This document shows, piece by piece, positions 47,672-56,543 of a stretch of 64,000 bases of DNA. Positions within the stretch are counted from its first letter, which is position 1. The number at the start of each line of letters is the position of its first letter. The DNA lies in assembly GCA_947498785.1 (NCBI GenBank), contig CANMLS010000006.1, positions 124,001-188,000 on the forward strand. Reading direction: 5' to 3'. The position numbers were made by a program, and so were the translations under genes. This stretch comes from an uncultured Aquimarina sp. GTDB lineage: Bacteria; Bacteroidota; Bacteroidia; Flavobacteriales; Flavobacteriaceae. The notes under the pieces were generated by a model. The model was not told the DNA's origin, did no database searches, and was given only the letters and a program-made list of their open reading frames with translations.

Positions 47672-47759
47672 CAGAGAGGAAGGGATTCGAACCCTCGATA
47701 CGCTTTTGACGTATACACACTTTCCAGGCGTGCGCCTTCGACCACTCGGCCACCTCTCT
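47672..47759 (-). tRNA. tRNA-Ser (anticodon GGA)
   Basis: 88 bases on the minus strand. The acceptor stem AGAGAGG/CCTCTCT is perfect, the D-loop region is GCCGAGTGGTCGAAGGC, and the anticodon loop CTGGAAA holds GGA. A long variable arm (TATACG with CGTATC) is typical of serine tRNAs, and the T arm is GAGGGTTCGAATCCCTT. The discriminator base is G, as expected for Ser. CCA is not encoded. Confidence 0.97.
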
Positions 47760-47830
47760 CTTTGATTTCCCCCCTAAAATTAGGGATCGGCAAATAACAA
47801 AAAAAAAATTAACTACTAAAATTTAGGGCG

Positions 47831-48865
47831 TTAATTTTCAGACATTTCCCCTCGTATCGAGGTTTCATAGATGGTTTTGAGCACTTTAAGAGGCAATTTT
47901 TCTCCTAACAAATACATCAATTTTGCTACCGCAGCCTCTGTAGTTATGTCTTTTCCAGAAATCACTCCTGCTTTTTTTAGTGCTACACTAGTCTCATACT
48001 TCCCCATTTCTACACTTCCTCCTGTACATTGAGTAACATTTACTATCGGAACACCTTTTTTTATGGTTTCAGAAACAAGGTCTATAAACCATTTTTTTGT
48101 AGTCGTATTTCCCGCTCCATAGGTCTCAATAATTATTCCTTTTATAGTTTCTGAAGAAAAAATATCCTCAAGAATACGTTCATTAATTCCAGGAAACATT
48201 TTTAAGATAAGAATATCATTATCAAAATGAGTGTGATATACCATTTTTTTTCGCCTGTTCACCACCCTCAAAAAGGCTGTATTGACTTTGAGATGAACAC
48301 CAGATTCTACCAATGGCGGATAATTCATAGATTGAAAAGCTTCAAAATGTTCTGCATTAACCTTTGTAGTTCTATTAGCTCTAAGCAATTTATACTCAAA
48401 ATAAAGTCCTACCTCTGTTACTATAGGTTTTCCTTTTTTCTTTAATGTAGAAATCTGAACCGCTGTGATCAAATTTTCTTTTGCATCTGTCCTTAAATCT
48501 CCAATAGGTAATTGAGACCCCGTAAAAATAATCGGCTTTGCAAGATTTTCAAACATAAAACTAATGGCCGAAGCAGTATACGACATCGTATCACTTCCAT
48601 GAAGTACAACAAATCCGTCGTAATCCTCATAGTTTTTATTAATAATATCTCCTAATTCTTTCCATCTATCAACATTCATATCAGACGAATCAATAGGAGT
48701 AGAAAAACTAATAGTATCTATATTACAATCTAATTGTTTAAGTTCTGGAATATTTAACAACAATTCATCAAAATCAAAAGCAATTAAAGCCCCTGTCTTG
48801 AAGTCCTTTATCATCCCAATAGTTCCTCCCGTATATATAAGTAAAATATTTGGTGATGTATTCAT
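47831..48865 (-). CDS. ansA: Type I L-asparaginase
   Basis: A 344-residue cytoplasmic-type asparaginase that turns L-asparagine into aspartate and ammonia. Active-site motif 1 is LLIYTGGTIGM with the catalytic Thr, and motif 2 is VVLHGSDTMSYTA with Thr and Asp. ATG 48865 is preferred over a TTG five codons upstream, and no signal peptide is present. It lies next to tRNA-Ser and tatD as in related genomes. Confidence 0.93.
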   Translation of the reverse strand: MNTSPNILLIYTGGTIGMIKDFKTGALIAFDFDELLLNIPELKQLDCNIDTISFSTPIDSSDMNVDRWKELGDIINKNYEDYDGFVVLHGSDTMSYTASAISFMFENLAKPIIFTGSQLPIGDLRTDAKENLITAVQISTLKKKGKPIVTEVGLYFEYKLLRANRTTKVNAEHFEAFQSMNYPPLVESGVHLKVNTAFLRVVNRRKKMVYHTHFDNDILILKMFPGINERILEDIFSSETIKGIIIETYGAGNTTTKKWFIDLVSETIKKGVPIVNVTQCTGGSVEMGKYETSVALKKAGVISGKDITTEAAVAKLMYLLGEKLPLKVLKTIYETSIRGEMSEN

Positions 48866-48904
48866 ATAACAAATGAACAAAATTTTGATTACATCTTAAT
48901 TTAT

Positions 48905-49693
48905 CTATACTCCAAATATATCTTTAGAATTTTTGGTAGTTATTTCTGCTATCTCTACAACAGATTTCTGGTAAATGTTTTGAAGTTTTTCGATAATATT
49001 GACTAGATAAGAGCTTTCATTTCGTTTACCTCTATAAGGAGTAGGTGCCAAATATGGAGCGTCAGTTTCTAATACAATATGATCCAAAGAGATTTGATCT
49101 AAAAATGTATCAATCTTACCATTTTTAAAAGTAACTACTCCTCCGATTCCTAATTTCATATTATAACTAATAGCACGGTGAGCATCTTCCAAAGTCCCAG
49201 TAAAGCAATGGAAAATCCCAAATAAATCATCTGATTTTTCTGCTTCCAACACTTCAAAAACTTCATCAAAAGCTTCTCTGCAATGTATAACTATTGGCAA
49301 CTTATGCTTTTTTGCTAATTGGATTTGATATTTAAAAACTTGTTGTTGCTCTGATAAAAAGCTTTTATCCCAATACAAATCTATCCCTACCTCCCCTATC
49401 GCATAAAACTTTTTACCTTCTTTATTATTCAGACGATCTTCAAGTTCTTTCTCAATATGCGCAAGTTCCTCTCTATAATTCTCTTTTACATGAGTTGGAT
49501 GTAAACCTGTCATTAGAAAAACATTTTCTGGATATTTCTCTTCGACAGCATACATTGCTTTGGTGTAGGAAGAATCAATAGCTGGTACAAAAAAGCGAGT
49601 TACTCCGTTTTTTATGGCACGTTGAATCATTTCATCTTGATCTTCATCAAAGGCTTCACTATAAATATGTGTATGGGTATCGGTTAGTATCAT
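48905..49693 (-). CDS. TatD-family metal-dependent deoxyribonuclease
   Basis: A 262-residue TIM-barrel hydrolase. Metal-binding motifs are in order: TDTHTHIYSEAF at the N-terminus, AIGEVGIDLYWD, VIHCREA, GIFHCFTG and LETDAPYLAP. The family cleaves DNA from the 3' end. It lies 39 bases upstream of the asparaginase gene on the same strand. Confidence 0.95.
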   Translation of the reverse strand: MILTDTHTHIYSEAFDEDQDEMIQRAIKNGVTRFFVPAIDSSYTKAMYAVEEKYPENVFLMTGLHPTHVKENYREELAHIEKELEDRLNNKEGKKFYAIGEVGIDLYWDKSFLSEQQQVFKYQIQLAKKHKLPIVIHCREAFDEVFEVLEAEKSDDLFGIFHCFTGTLEDAHRAISYNMKLGIGGVVTFKNGKIDTFLDQISLDHIVLETDAPYLAPTPYRGKRNESSYLVNIIEKLQNIYQKSVVEIAEITTKNSKDIFGV

Positions 49694-49776
49694 GCGTCAA
49701 AAATAATTAAATTTTTACGCTTTGATTATTCTTTTTTCAGAATGTTAATTACGAATATCTAACCTGTAAATATTCC

Positions 49777-50064
49777 TTAGTTCACACTAATAATACGCTC
49801 TACTGGAATAATTGTAGATTGTTTAAGAATAACAGATTTTTCGGTTATTCCCCAAACAGTAGTTTCTACTGCTTTAGAGCCTTGATCGTCTGCAAAAATG
49901 ATTTTAACTTTTTGATGTTCGAGATTTCCTAAACTCATTGCTCTTCTTAATTTTTGACAGCGATCTCTCTTTTCCCCTTTATTTTTTAACACTTCTTCGT
50001 GTGGAAAATGCAAAAATCGTATTTGTTCTTTTTCTATAGCTTGTATTTTATTGTGTGCTCTCAT
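49777..50064 (-). CDS. Conserved small protein near tatD
   Basis: A 95-residue soluble protein beginning MRAHNKIQAIEKEQIRFLHF, with a basic centre (KGEKRDRCQKLRRAM) and a beta-rich C-terminal half (KVKIIFADDQGSKAVETTVW) that ends in a short hydrophobic strand. It looks like an all-beta regulatory or RNA-binding fold. I do not know a function; it is typical of Bacteroidota. Confidence 0.7.
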   Translation of the reverse strand: MRAHNKIQAIEKEQIRFLHFPHEEVLKNKGEKRDRCQKLRRAMSLGNLEHQKVKIIFADDQGSKAVETTVWGITEKSVILKQSTIIPVERIISVN

Positions 50065-50568
50065 AACATGTATTCTTTAAATTATTCTGAAAGTTTAGTA
50101 GTTCTCAGCTAATAAAAATTACACTGCAACATAGTATTAATCTCAAAACATATAATAATTAACAGATTTATGACACTTCAATTGTTCCACACAACTCCTC
50201 ACATCAAGAACTGATTAACATCCTAAACTAATGTTTAAAAAAATGTAACTCTAGGACTAATTTTGATTGAATTTCATAACACCAAAAACAACTAATTATC
50301 AGTAATTAAATCTGAAACTAGTCGAGATCACCTATTCATGAAACGAAAATAGCACCGCATTCTAAATCTAAAGGGAATTTTAATCTAAAAGCATATCACA
50401 CCATTTTTGATCTTGTTTTTTGGGATTTAGTTTTTAAGTTTTATAAACCCCTTTACCTCATATCACAAAAGGACCTCTACACTTCAAAAGTTATTTTTTA
50501 CCATATTAACGTCACTTCTATTTCCATTAATTATACTACTTTTACCACAAGTTTATTCAAAACAAAAC
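50065..50568. other. Divergent intergenic region
   Basis: About 500 bases with no gene recognised, between the small protein (-) and the aspartyl protease (+). Promoters for both should be here, but no exact TTG/TAnnTTTG pair was seen. Confidence 0.4.
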
Positions 50569-51006
50569 ATGAGTACACTCCGAAAATTTTTAACACAAAA
50601 AGCGTATCAACGAATCAAACTTGTTTTTACAAAAACAAATCACTTTGAAGTTAAAGCAACCCTAAATGGTATAGAGGGAAATTTTATATTAGACACAGGC
50701 GCTTCTAATTCTTGTGTTGGATTCGAAGCTGTAGAGAAATTTAATCTTTTTGCTCAAGATAGTGATGTAAAAGCTGCTGGTGCTGGAGCCACAGATATGC
50801 TTACTCAACTTTCTAAAAAGAATACTATCCAAATAGGTGGTTGGTCCAAAAAAAAGATATCCCTTGTTCTATTTGACCTTAATCATGTCAATACTGCACT
50901 TATAGCACATCATGCAGAACCTGTAGACGGTATTATAGGGGCTGATATTCTAAAAAGAGGTAAAGCGGTTATTGATTATGAGAGAACATGTCTATATTTA
51001 AAATAA
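50569..51006 (+). CDS. Retropepsin-like aspartyl protease
   Basis: A 145-residue clan AA aspartic protease. The active site is FILDTGASNSCVG (D-T-G), and the flap and second hydrophobic motif are around GIIGADILKRGKAVIDY. The chain is one pepsin-like lobe, so the active enzyme should be a homodimer as in retroviral proteases. It has no signal peptide from ATG 50569. The substrate is unknown. Confidence 0.9.
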   Translation: MSTLRKFLTQKAYQRIKLVFTKTNHFEVKATLNGIEGNFILDTGASNSCVGFEAVEKFNLFAQDSDVKAAGAGATDMLTQLSKKNTIQIGGWSKKKISLVLFDLNHVNTALIAHHAEPVDGIIGADILKRGKAVIDYERTCLYLK

Positions 51007-51075
51007 AAAGAAACACCTCTTCCGTTCCATATCGTCTAAAAATCAAATCCTTAGCAACTATCCCTTCATTTAATC

Positions 51076-52329
51076 CTACATCCCTGTTCTAATTGCTTCA
51101 ACAGGATCCAGTTTTGAAGCAGATATTGCTGGTAAAATTCCAGCAACTAAACCAATCATAGTAGAAGAAAACATGCCCCAAAATACATTAGAACTAGAAA
51201 GAATGAATTCAAAATCGCCTGTAAATTGAGATGCAAAAATAGAAATCAACCAAACCAATACTAGCCCTATCAATCCACCAAAAATAGCCAAAATAACAGC
51301 TTCAAATAAAAACTGAAACAGTATAAATCTTCTCTTAGCACCAAGTGCTTTTTGAATCCCTATAAGATTGGTGCGTTCTTTTACACTCACAAACATAATA
51401 TTTGCAATTCCGAATCCACCAACCAATAATGAAAACATCCCTATAAACCCTCCGATCTGGGACATTGTACCAGTTATATTATCTATAAAATCAGTAAATC
51501 CTTGTAGTTGATTCACAAAAAAATCATCAATCTCATCAGGTTTCAATCCACGATATGTCCTCATCTTTTGTTTTAATCCCGCAACAAATTCAGGAACATC
51601 AACACCAGACTCTGGCTTAATAATGATTGCGGGAAAAGCGGATTTATTATTATCCCCGTAGACTCTTCTTACCAAATTGACTGGGAGAATAACCATAGTA
51701 TCTTTACTATTCCCGAAAAGCCCCATTCCTTCTTTTTTAAGTACTCCAATTATAGTGATTTTTCTTCCATACAGACGTACTTTTTTACCAATAGGGTCCC
51801 CAGCGCCAAATAAATTATTTGCGATTTCGTCTCCTATAACCGCCACCGGAGCTCCAGATGCAGATTCTTGTTCATTATAAAATCTTCCTTTCACCACTTG
51901 CAATTCTTCTATTTCATAATAATCACTTGTAACAGGAATAATTTCTACATTACTAACATTATTATCTTCGTATTTCACCGTTTCAGGAGCAACATTCAAA
52001 ATAAAACTAGTCGCTTTTGCATCTGGCAAAGATCTATTTATATACTGATATTCCTCGAATGTTACATCAGGAAATTGTTCTCGTTTCCATTGTGGTATAT
52101 CTGTTGGACCAAAAGAGAACCGCATTAAATAAATAGTACTATTATCCAAAGAGCTAATACTCCCTTTGATTTCCTGTTTCAAAGAGTCTACCGCAGCCAA
52201 TACTCCTATAATAGAAAATATCCCAATAGTCACACCAAGTAACGAAAGAAATGTGCGCAACTTATTATTTATAAGCGCACTAACAGCAAAATTAAAACTC
52301 TCTTTTAATACTCTAAGATAGATTAGCAT
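51076..52329 (-). CDS. MacB/FtsX-like ABC transporter permease
   Basis: A 417-residue permease. The first span follows NKLRTFLSLLGVTIGIFSII, a large periplasmic MacB_PCD domain comes next, and three C-terminal spans (GGFIGMFSLLVGGFGIANIM, FLFEAVILAIFGGLIGLVLV and FWGMFSSTMIGLVAGILPAI) end in the family tail ASKLDPVEAIR. It is the lipoprotein-export/MacB type. The ATP-binding partner is not beside it. Confidence 0.92.
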   Translation of the reverse strand: MLIYLRVLKESFNFAVSALINNKLRTFLSLLGVTIGIFSIIGVLAAVDSLKQEIKGSISSLDNSTIYLMRFSFGPTDIPQWKREQFPDVTFEEYQYINRSLPDAKATSFILNVAPETVKYEDNNVSNVEIIPVTSDYYEIEELQVVKGRFYNEQESASGAPVAVIGDEIANNLFGAGDPIGKKVRLYGRKITIIGVLKKEGMGLFGNSKDTMVILPVNLVRRVYGDNNKSAFPAIIIKPESGVDVPEFVAGLKQKMRTYRGLKPDEIDDFFVNQLQGFTDFIDNITGTMSQIGGFIGMFSLLVGGFGIANIMFVSVKERTNLIGIQKALGAKRRFILFQFLFEAVILAIFGGLIGLVLVWLISIFASQFTGDFEFILSSSNVFWGMFSSTMIGLVAGILPAISASKLDPVEAIRTGM

Positions 52330-52425
52330 GTTCTATTTTTTGAACTAGATTTTAAATTATTTAAAGATAGGACGTTTTCCTTATATTTTTGTTACAATTT
52401 CTTTTAAACAATTACACATAATTGA

Positions 52426-52457
52426 TTGTCTAATTGGTTACTAAATTGCTACTTTTG
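52426..52457 (+). promoter_or_regulatory. purH promoter
   Basis: TTG at 52426-52428 and TACTTTTG at 52450-52457, an exact TAnnTTTG -7 box, with 21 bases between. It would give a leader of about 20 bases before purH. It is divergent from the permease gene. Confidence 0.65.
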
Positions 52458-52480
52458 CGTTTTACTAACTAAATTTTCTC

Positions 52481-54013
52481 ATGAGCAACACAAAAACTGC
52501 TAAATCTGCATTGATTTCTGTATTCAGTAAAGACGGATTAGCACCTATCGTAAAAAAATTAGATGAACTTAATGTTACTATTTATTCTACCGGAGGAACA
52601 GAAAAATTCATTAAGGATTTAGGGGTTAATGTTATACCTGTTGAGGATATTACTTCATACCCTTCTATTCTTGGAGGAAGAGTTAAAACATTACATCCAA
52701 AAGTTTTTGGAGGAATTCTAAACCGTCAAAATAATGATAGTGACGTTGCAGAGTTAGAACAATACGAGATTCCTCAAATCGATATTGTCATCGTAGACTT
52801 ATATCCTTTTGAAAAAACCGTAGCTTCTGGAGCACCAGAACAAGATATTATTGAGAAAATTGATATTGGAGGAATTTCTCTAATTAGAGCAGCAGCCAAA
52901 AACTTTGCTGATGTCACCTGTGTAGCTTCTGTCGATGATTATGCCGAATTTTTATCTGTTATTTCTGAAGGAAACGGAAATATTTCTATAGAAGATCGTA
53001 AACGTTTTGCAGCTAAAGCTTTTAATGTATCTTCTCACTATGATTCTGCTATATTTAATTATTTTAATAGTGATCATGAAATAGCTTCTCTTAAAATAAG
53101 TGAAACCAAAGGAAAAGTATTACGATATGGAGAGAACCCTCATCAAAAAGGATTTTTCTTTGGAGATTTTGAAGCCATTTTTGACAAGTTACATGGCAAA
53201 GAATTATCATACAACAATTTACTTGACGTAGATGCTGCTGTTAACTTAATGAATGAGTTTAAAAATGACGCTCCTACATTTGCAATATTAAAGCACAATA
53301 ATGCCTGTGGTCTAGCACAACGAGAAACAATTCTTCAAGCTTATATAGACGCATTAGCTGGCGATCCTGTTTCTGCTTTTGGAGGAATATTAATTAGCAA
53401 TACCAATATTGATAAAAATACTGCTGACGAAATTCATAAACTTTTCTGTGAAGTTGTCATAGCGCCTTCTTTTAGTGATGAAGCATTAGAAATACTGAAA
53501 GGAAAGAAAAATAGAATCATTTTAGTACAAAAAGAAATCAATTTACCAGAAATGCAAGTAAGAACTTGCCTTAACGGTGCTTTGGTTCAGGACAAAGACC
53601 TTAAAACAGATTCCAAATCAGATTTGAATACTGTGACTAAGACAGCTCCTACCTCTGATCAAATTGAAGATCTTCTTTTTGCTTCAAAAATTTGCAAGCA
53701 TACCAAATCAAATACTATAGTTTTCACTAAAGGAAAACAATTATTAGCAAGTGGTACTGGACAAACTTCTAGAGTAGACGCGCTTAAGCAGTCTATAGAA
53801 AAAGCAAAATCATTTAACTTTGATCTTGATGGGGCAGTTATGGCTAGTGATGCATTTTTCCCTTTCCCTGATTGTGTAGAAATAGCAGGTCATGCAGGCA
53901 TAAAAGCTGTGATTCAACCAGGGGGTTCGATAAAGGATCAATTGAGTATCGAATACTGCGATCAAAACGGAATTGCAATGGTTATGACCGGAACACGTCA
54001 TTTTAAACATTAA
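52481..54013 (+). CDS. purH: Bifunctional AICAR transformylase / IMP cyclohydrolase
   Basis: A 510-residue enzyme for the last two steps of purine synthesis. The N-terminal IMP cyclohydrolase (MGS-like) has STGGTEKFIKDLGV and GGRVKTLHPKVFGGIL. The C-terminal AICAR transformylase has LRYGENPHQKG, the catalytic Lys-His KHNNACG, and ends GTRHFKH. Length and motifs are normal. It lies directly before mreB, as is usual in flavobacteria. Confidence 0.97.
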   Translation: MSNTKTAKSALISVFSKDGLAPIVKKLDELNVTIYSTGGTEKFIKDLGVNVIPVEDITSYPSILGGRVKTLHPKVFGGILNRQNNDSDVAELEQYEIPQIDIVIVDLYPFEKTVASGAPEQDIIEKIDIGGISLIRAAAKNFADVTCVASVDDYAEFLSVISEGNGNISIEDRKRFAAKAFNVSSHYDSAIFNYFNSDHEIASLKISETKGKVLRYGENPHQKGFFFGDFEAIFDKLHGKELSYNNLLDVDAAVNLMNEFKNDAPTFAILKHNNACGLAQRETILQAYIDALAGDPVSAFGGILISNTNIDKNTADEIHKLFCEVVIAPSFSDEALEILKGKKNRIILVQKEINLPEMQVRTCLNGALVQDKDLKTDSKSDLNTVTKTAPTSDQIEDLLFASKICKHTKSNTIVFTKGKQLLASGTGQTSRVDALKQSIEKAKSFNFDLDGAVMASDAFFPFPDCVEIAGHAGIKAVIQPGGSIKDQLSIEYCDQNGIAMVMTGTRHFKH

Positions 54014-54057
54014 TTTTATTACATTTACTGAATTTTAACCCCTTTTTTTAACTTTCT

Positions 54058-55086
54058 ATGGGATTTTTTGACTTCTTTACCGAAGAGATTGCAATAGATT
54101 TAGGTACCGCTAACACATTAGTAATTCACAATGACAAAGTCGTAGTCGATAGCCCCTCTATTGTAGCCAGAGATATTATGAATGGCAAAATCATAGCTGC
54201 TGGAAAAGAAGCAGCAATGATGCAAGGGAAAACTCATGAAAATATAAAAACCATTCGACCATTAAAGGATGGAGTAATTGCAGATTTTGATGCCAGCGAG
54301 AAAATGATAAGCATGTTTATCAAAGATATCCCTGCACTAAAGAAAAAACTTTTTGCTCCTGCACTTCGTATGGTAATCTGCATACCTTCAGGTATTACTG
54401 AAGTTGAAATGCGAGCTGTAAAAGAAAGTGCAGAACGTGTAAATGGCAAGGAAGTATACCTTATTCATGAACCAATGGCAGCAGCCATTGGTATTGGAGT
54501 AGATATTATGCAACCCAAAGGAAATATGATTGTGGATATAGGAGGAGGTACAACAGAAATCGCAGTTATTGCTCTTGGAGGAATTGTTTGTGATAAGTCT
54601 GTAAAGATTGCTGGGGATGTATTTACTAATGATATTATATACTACATGCGTACACAACATAATTTATATGTTGGGGAACGTACTGCCGAAAAAATAAAAA
54701 TACAAATTGGTGCTGCGACAGAAGACCTTGAGCTACCACCAGAAGAAATGAACGTTCAGGGACGTGATCTACTCACAGGAAAACCAAAACAAGTTCAAAT
54801 TTCTTTTAGAGAAATGGCAAAAGCACTAGATAAATCTATTTTGCGCATCGAAGATGCAGTAATGGAAACTCTATCACAAACGCCACCAGAACTTGCGGCA
54901 GATATATACAATACAGGAATTTATCTTGCTGGAGGAGGCTCTATGCTTCGAGGATTAGACAAACGTTTATCGCAAAAAACTGATTTACCTGTTTATATAG
55001 CAGAAGACCCATTAAGAGCAGTTGTAAGAGGAACAGGAATTACACTTAAAAATCTAAATAGATATAAAAGTGTGCTCATTAAGTAG
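54058..55086 (+). CDS. mreB: Rod-shape-determining protein MreB
   Basis: A 342-residue bacterial actin. Phosphate 1 motif DLGTANTLV, connect 1, phosphate 2 IVDIGGGTTEIAVIAL, and adenosine motif YLAGGGSMLRGLD. It forms membrane-associated filaments that direct cell-wall elongation. First gene of mreB-mreC-mreD-mrdA-rodA. Confidence 0.97.
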   Translation: MGFFDFFTEEIAIDLGTANTLVIHNDKVVVDSPSIVARDIMNGKIIAAGKEAAMMQGKTHENIKTIRPLKDGVIADFDASEKMISMFIKDIPALKKKLFAPALRMVICIPSGITEVEMRAVKESAERVNGKEVYLIHEPMAAAIGIGVDIMQPKGNMIVDIGGGTTEIAVIALGGIVCDKSVKIAGDVFTNDIIYYMRTQHNLYVGERTAEKIKIQIGAATEDLELPPEEMNVQGRDLLTGKPKQVQISFREMAKALDKSILRIEDAVMETLSQTPPELAADIYNTGIYLAGGGSMLRGLDKRLSQKTDLPVYIAEDPLRAVVRGTGITLKNLNRYKSVLIK

Positions 55087-55219
55087 TATTAAAAAAAATA
55101 CGGACTGAAATATACCTAAATTTCTAATTTTACGTTATCCTGCTTTAATATTTATTAAACAAAGGCAAAAATCGCTTATAACAACACGTTTAACTAAAGA
55201 AATTATCACACGCTAAAGC

Positions 55220-56032
55220 ATGCAGCAGATTATTAATTTTCTAATAAAGAATAAACATTCCCTGCTATTTCTTTTGTTATTATTTTTGTCCTTAGTATTT
55301 ACAATTCAATCTCATTCTTATCACAAAAGCAAGTTTGTAAGCTCTACAAATTTTTTAAGTGGAGGACTATACGGTTGGCAACATTCGATAACTGATTATT
55401 TTGGGTTAAAACAGGAAAACAAAAGATTACTAGAGGAAAATGAATGGTTGCATAACCAGCTCAGTCTATTAGGTGTAGACTCTATCCCTAAACGGAAGAT
55501 AGACACAACGTCATTTGACAAACCTTACACCTATACTAAGGCACGGGTAATCAAAAATGATTATAGTAAGATTGATAATTATATTCTGATCGATAAAGGA
55601 GAAAAAGACAGTATTTTTCCAGATATGGGGATAATAACCGATAAAGGTATTATTGGGATTGTAGAAAATACTTCAAAAAACTATAGTAGAGTCATCTCTA
55701 TTCTTAATAGTAATTCCCGAATTAATGCTGGTTTAAAAAAATCTAATCAATACGGTTCTTTGGTATGGGATGGAAAAGACCCCAATATTATTCAATTAGA
55801 AACTATTCCGAGGCAAGCCATTTTTAAAGAAGGAGATACTATTATTACACACGGTCGCTCGACTATATTTCCCAGAGGAATTGGAATTGGGACAATTGCA
55901 AACTACAAATTAAATCAAAACAAAAGTTACTATCTTATCAATGTTAAATTATTTAATGACATGAGTAACATAGGTTTTGTCTATGCCATAAAAAGTAGAG
56001 ATATAGAAGAAATTAAAAGTCTAGAAAACTAA
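55220..56032 (+). CDS. mreC: Rod-shape-determining protein MreC
   Basis: A 270-residue protein with one N-terminal membrane span (SLLFLLLLFLSLVFTIQ), a short coiled coil (LKQENKRLLEENEWLHNQL) and the periplasmic beta domain (IDKGEKDSIFPDMGIITDKG). It links MreB to the wall synthases. Confidence 0.95.
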   Translation: MQQIINFLIKNKHSLLFLLLLFLSLVFTIQSHSYHKSKFVSSTNFLSGGLYGWQHSITDYFGLKQENKRLLEENEWLHNQLSLLGVDSIPKRKIDTTSFDKPYTYTKARVIKNDYSKIDNYILIDKGEKDSIFPDMGIITDKGIIGIVENTSKNYSRVISILNSNSRINAGLKKSNQYGSLVWDGKDPNIIQLETIPRQAIFKEGDTIITHGRSTIFPRGIGIGTIANYKLNQNKSYYLINVKLFNDMSNIGFVYAIKSRDIEEIKSLEN

Positions 56033-56036
56033 ATTT

Positions 56037-56543
56037 ATGAATAGGGATACGCTATTACATATTGTCAGGTTTATAGTTTTAGTTCTGGTTCAGGTAACTA
56101 TCCTAAATCACATTAATTTTTTAGGATCCCTTAACCCTTACATTTATATTATTTTTATACTTCTCGCTCCTATCAATATCAATAAAAGTCCTTTTCTTGT
56201 TGTAAGCTTCATCTTAGGGTTAATTATAGATATGTTTGGAGATTCTGGAGGAGTACATGCAGCCGCTTGTCTTATCATTGCTTTTTTTAGACCAGTAGCA
56301 TTGCGATTTGTTTTTGGCCTTAGTTATGAGTTTCAAACAGTAAAACTAAGTCAAGTAGGGTTTGGAGAACGATTTGCCTATGTAATTTTGATGGTTTTAA
56401 CACATCATATCGTACTTTTTTCATTAGAAATTTTTAACTTCTCTCACATACTATTAATCTTAAAAAAAACGTTGTTTTCTAGTATATTTACCATAGTGAT
56501 TACCATGCTAGTTCTGGTATTATTTAGAAGAAATGATTCATGA
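56037..56543 (+). CDS. mreD: Rod-shape-determining protein MreD
   Basis: A 168-residue membrane protein with about five spans, starting four bases after mreC and overlapping mrdA by four bases (ATGA). Sequence conservation in this family is low. The identification rests on length, topology and operon place. Confidence 0.9.
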   Translation: MNRDTLLHIVRFIVLVLVQVTILNHINFLGSLNPYIYIIFILLAPININKSPFLVVSFILGLIIDMFGDSGGVHAAACLIIAFFRPVALRFVFGLSYEFQTVKLSQVGFGERFAYVILMVLTHHIVLFSLEIFNFSHILLILKKTLFSSIFTIVITMLVLVLFRRNDS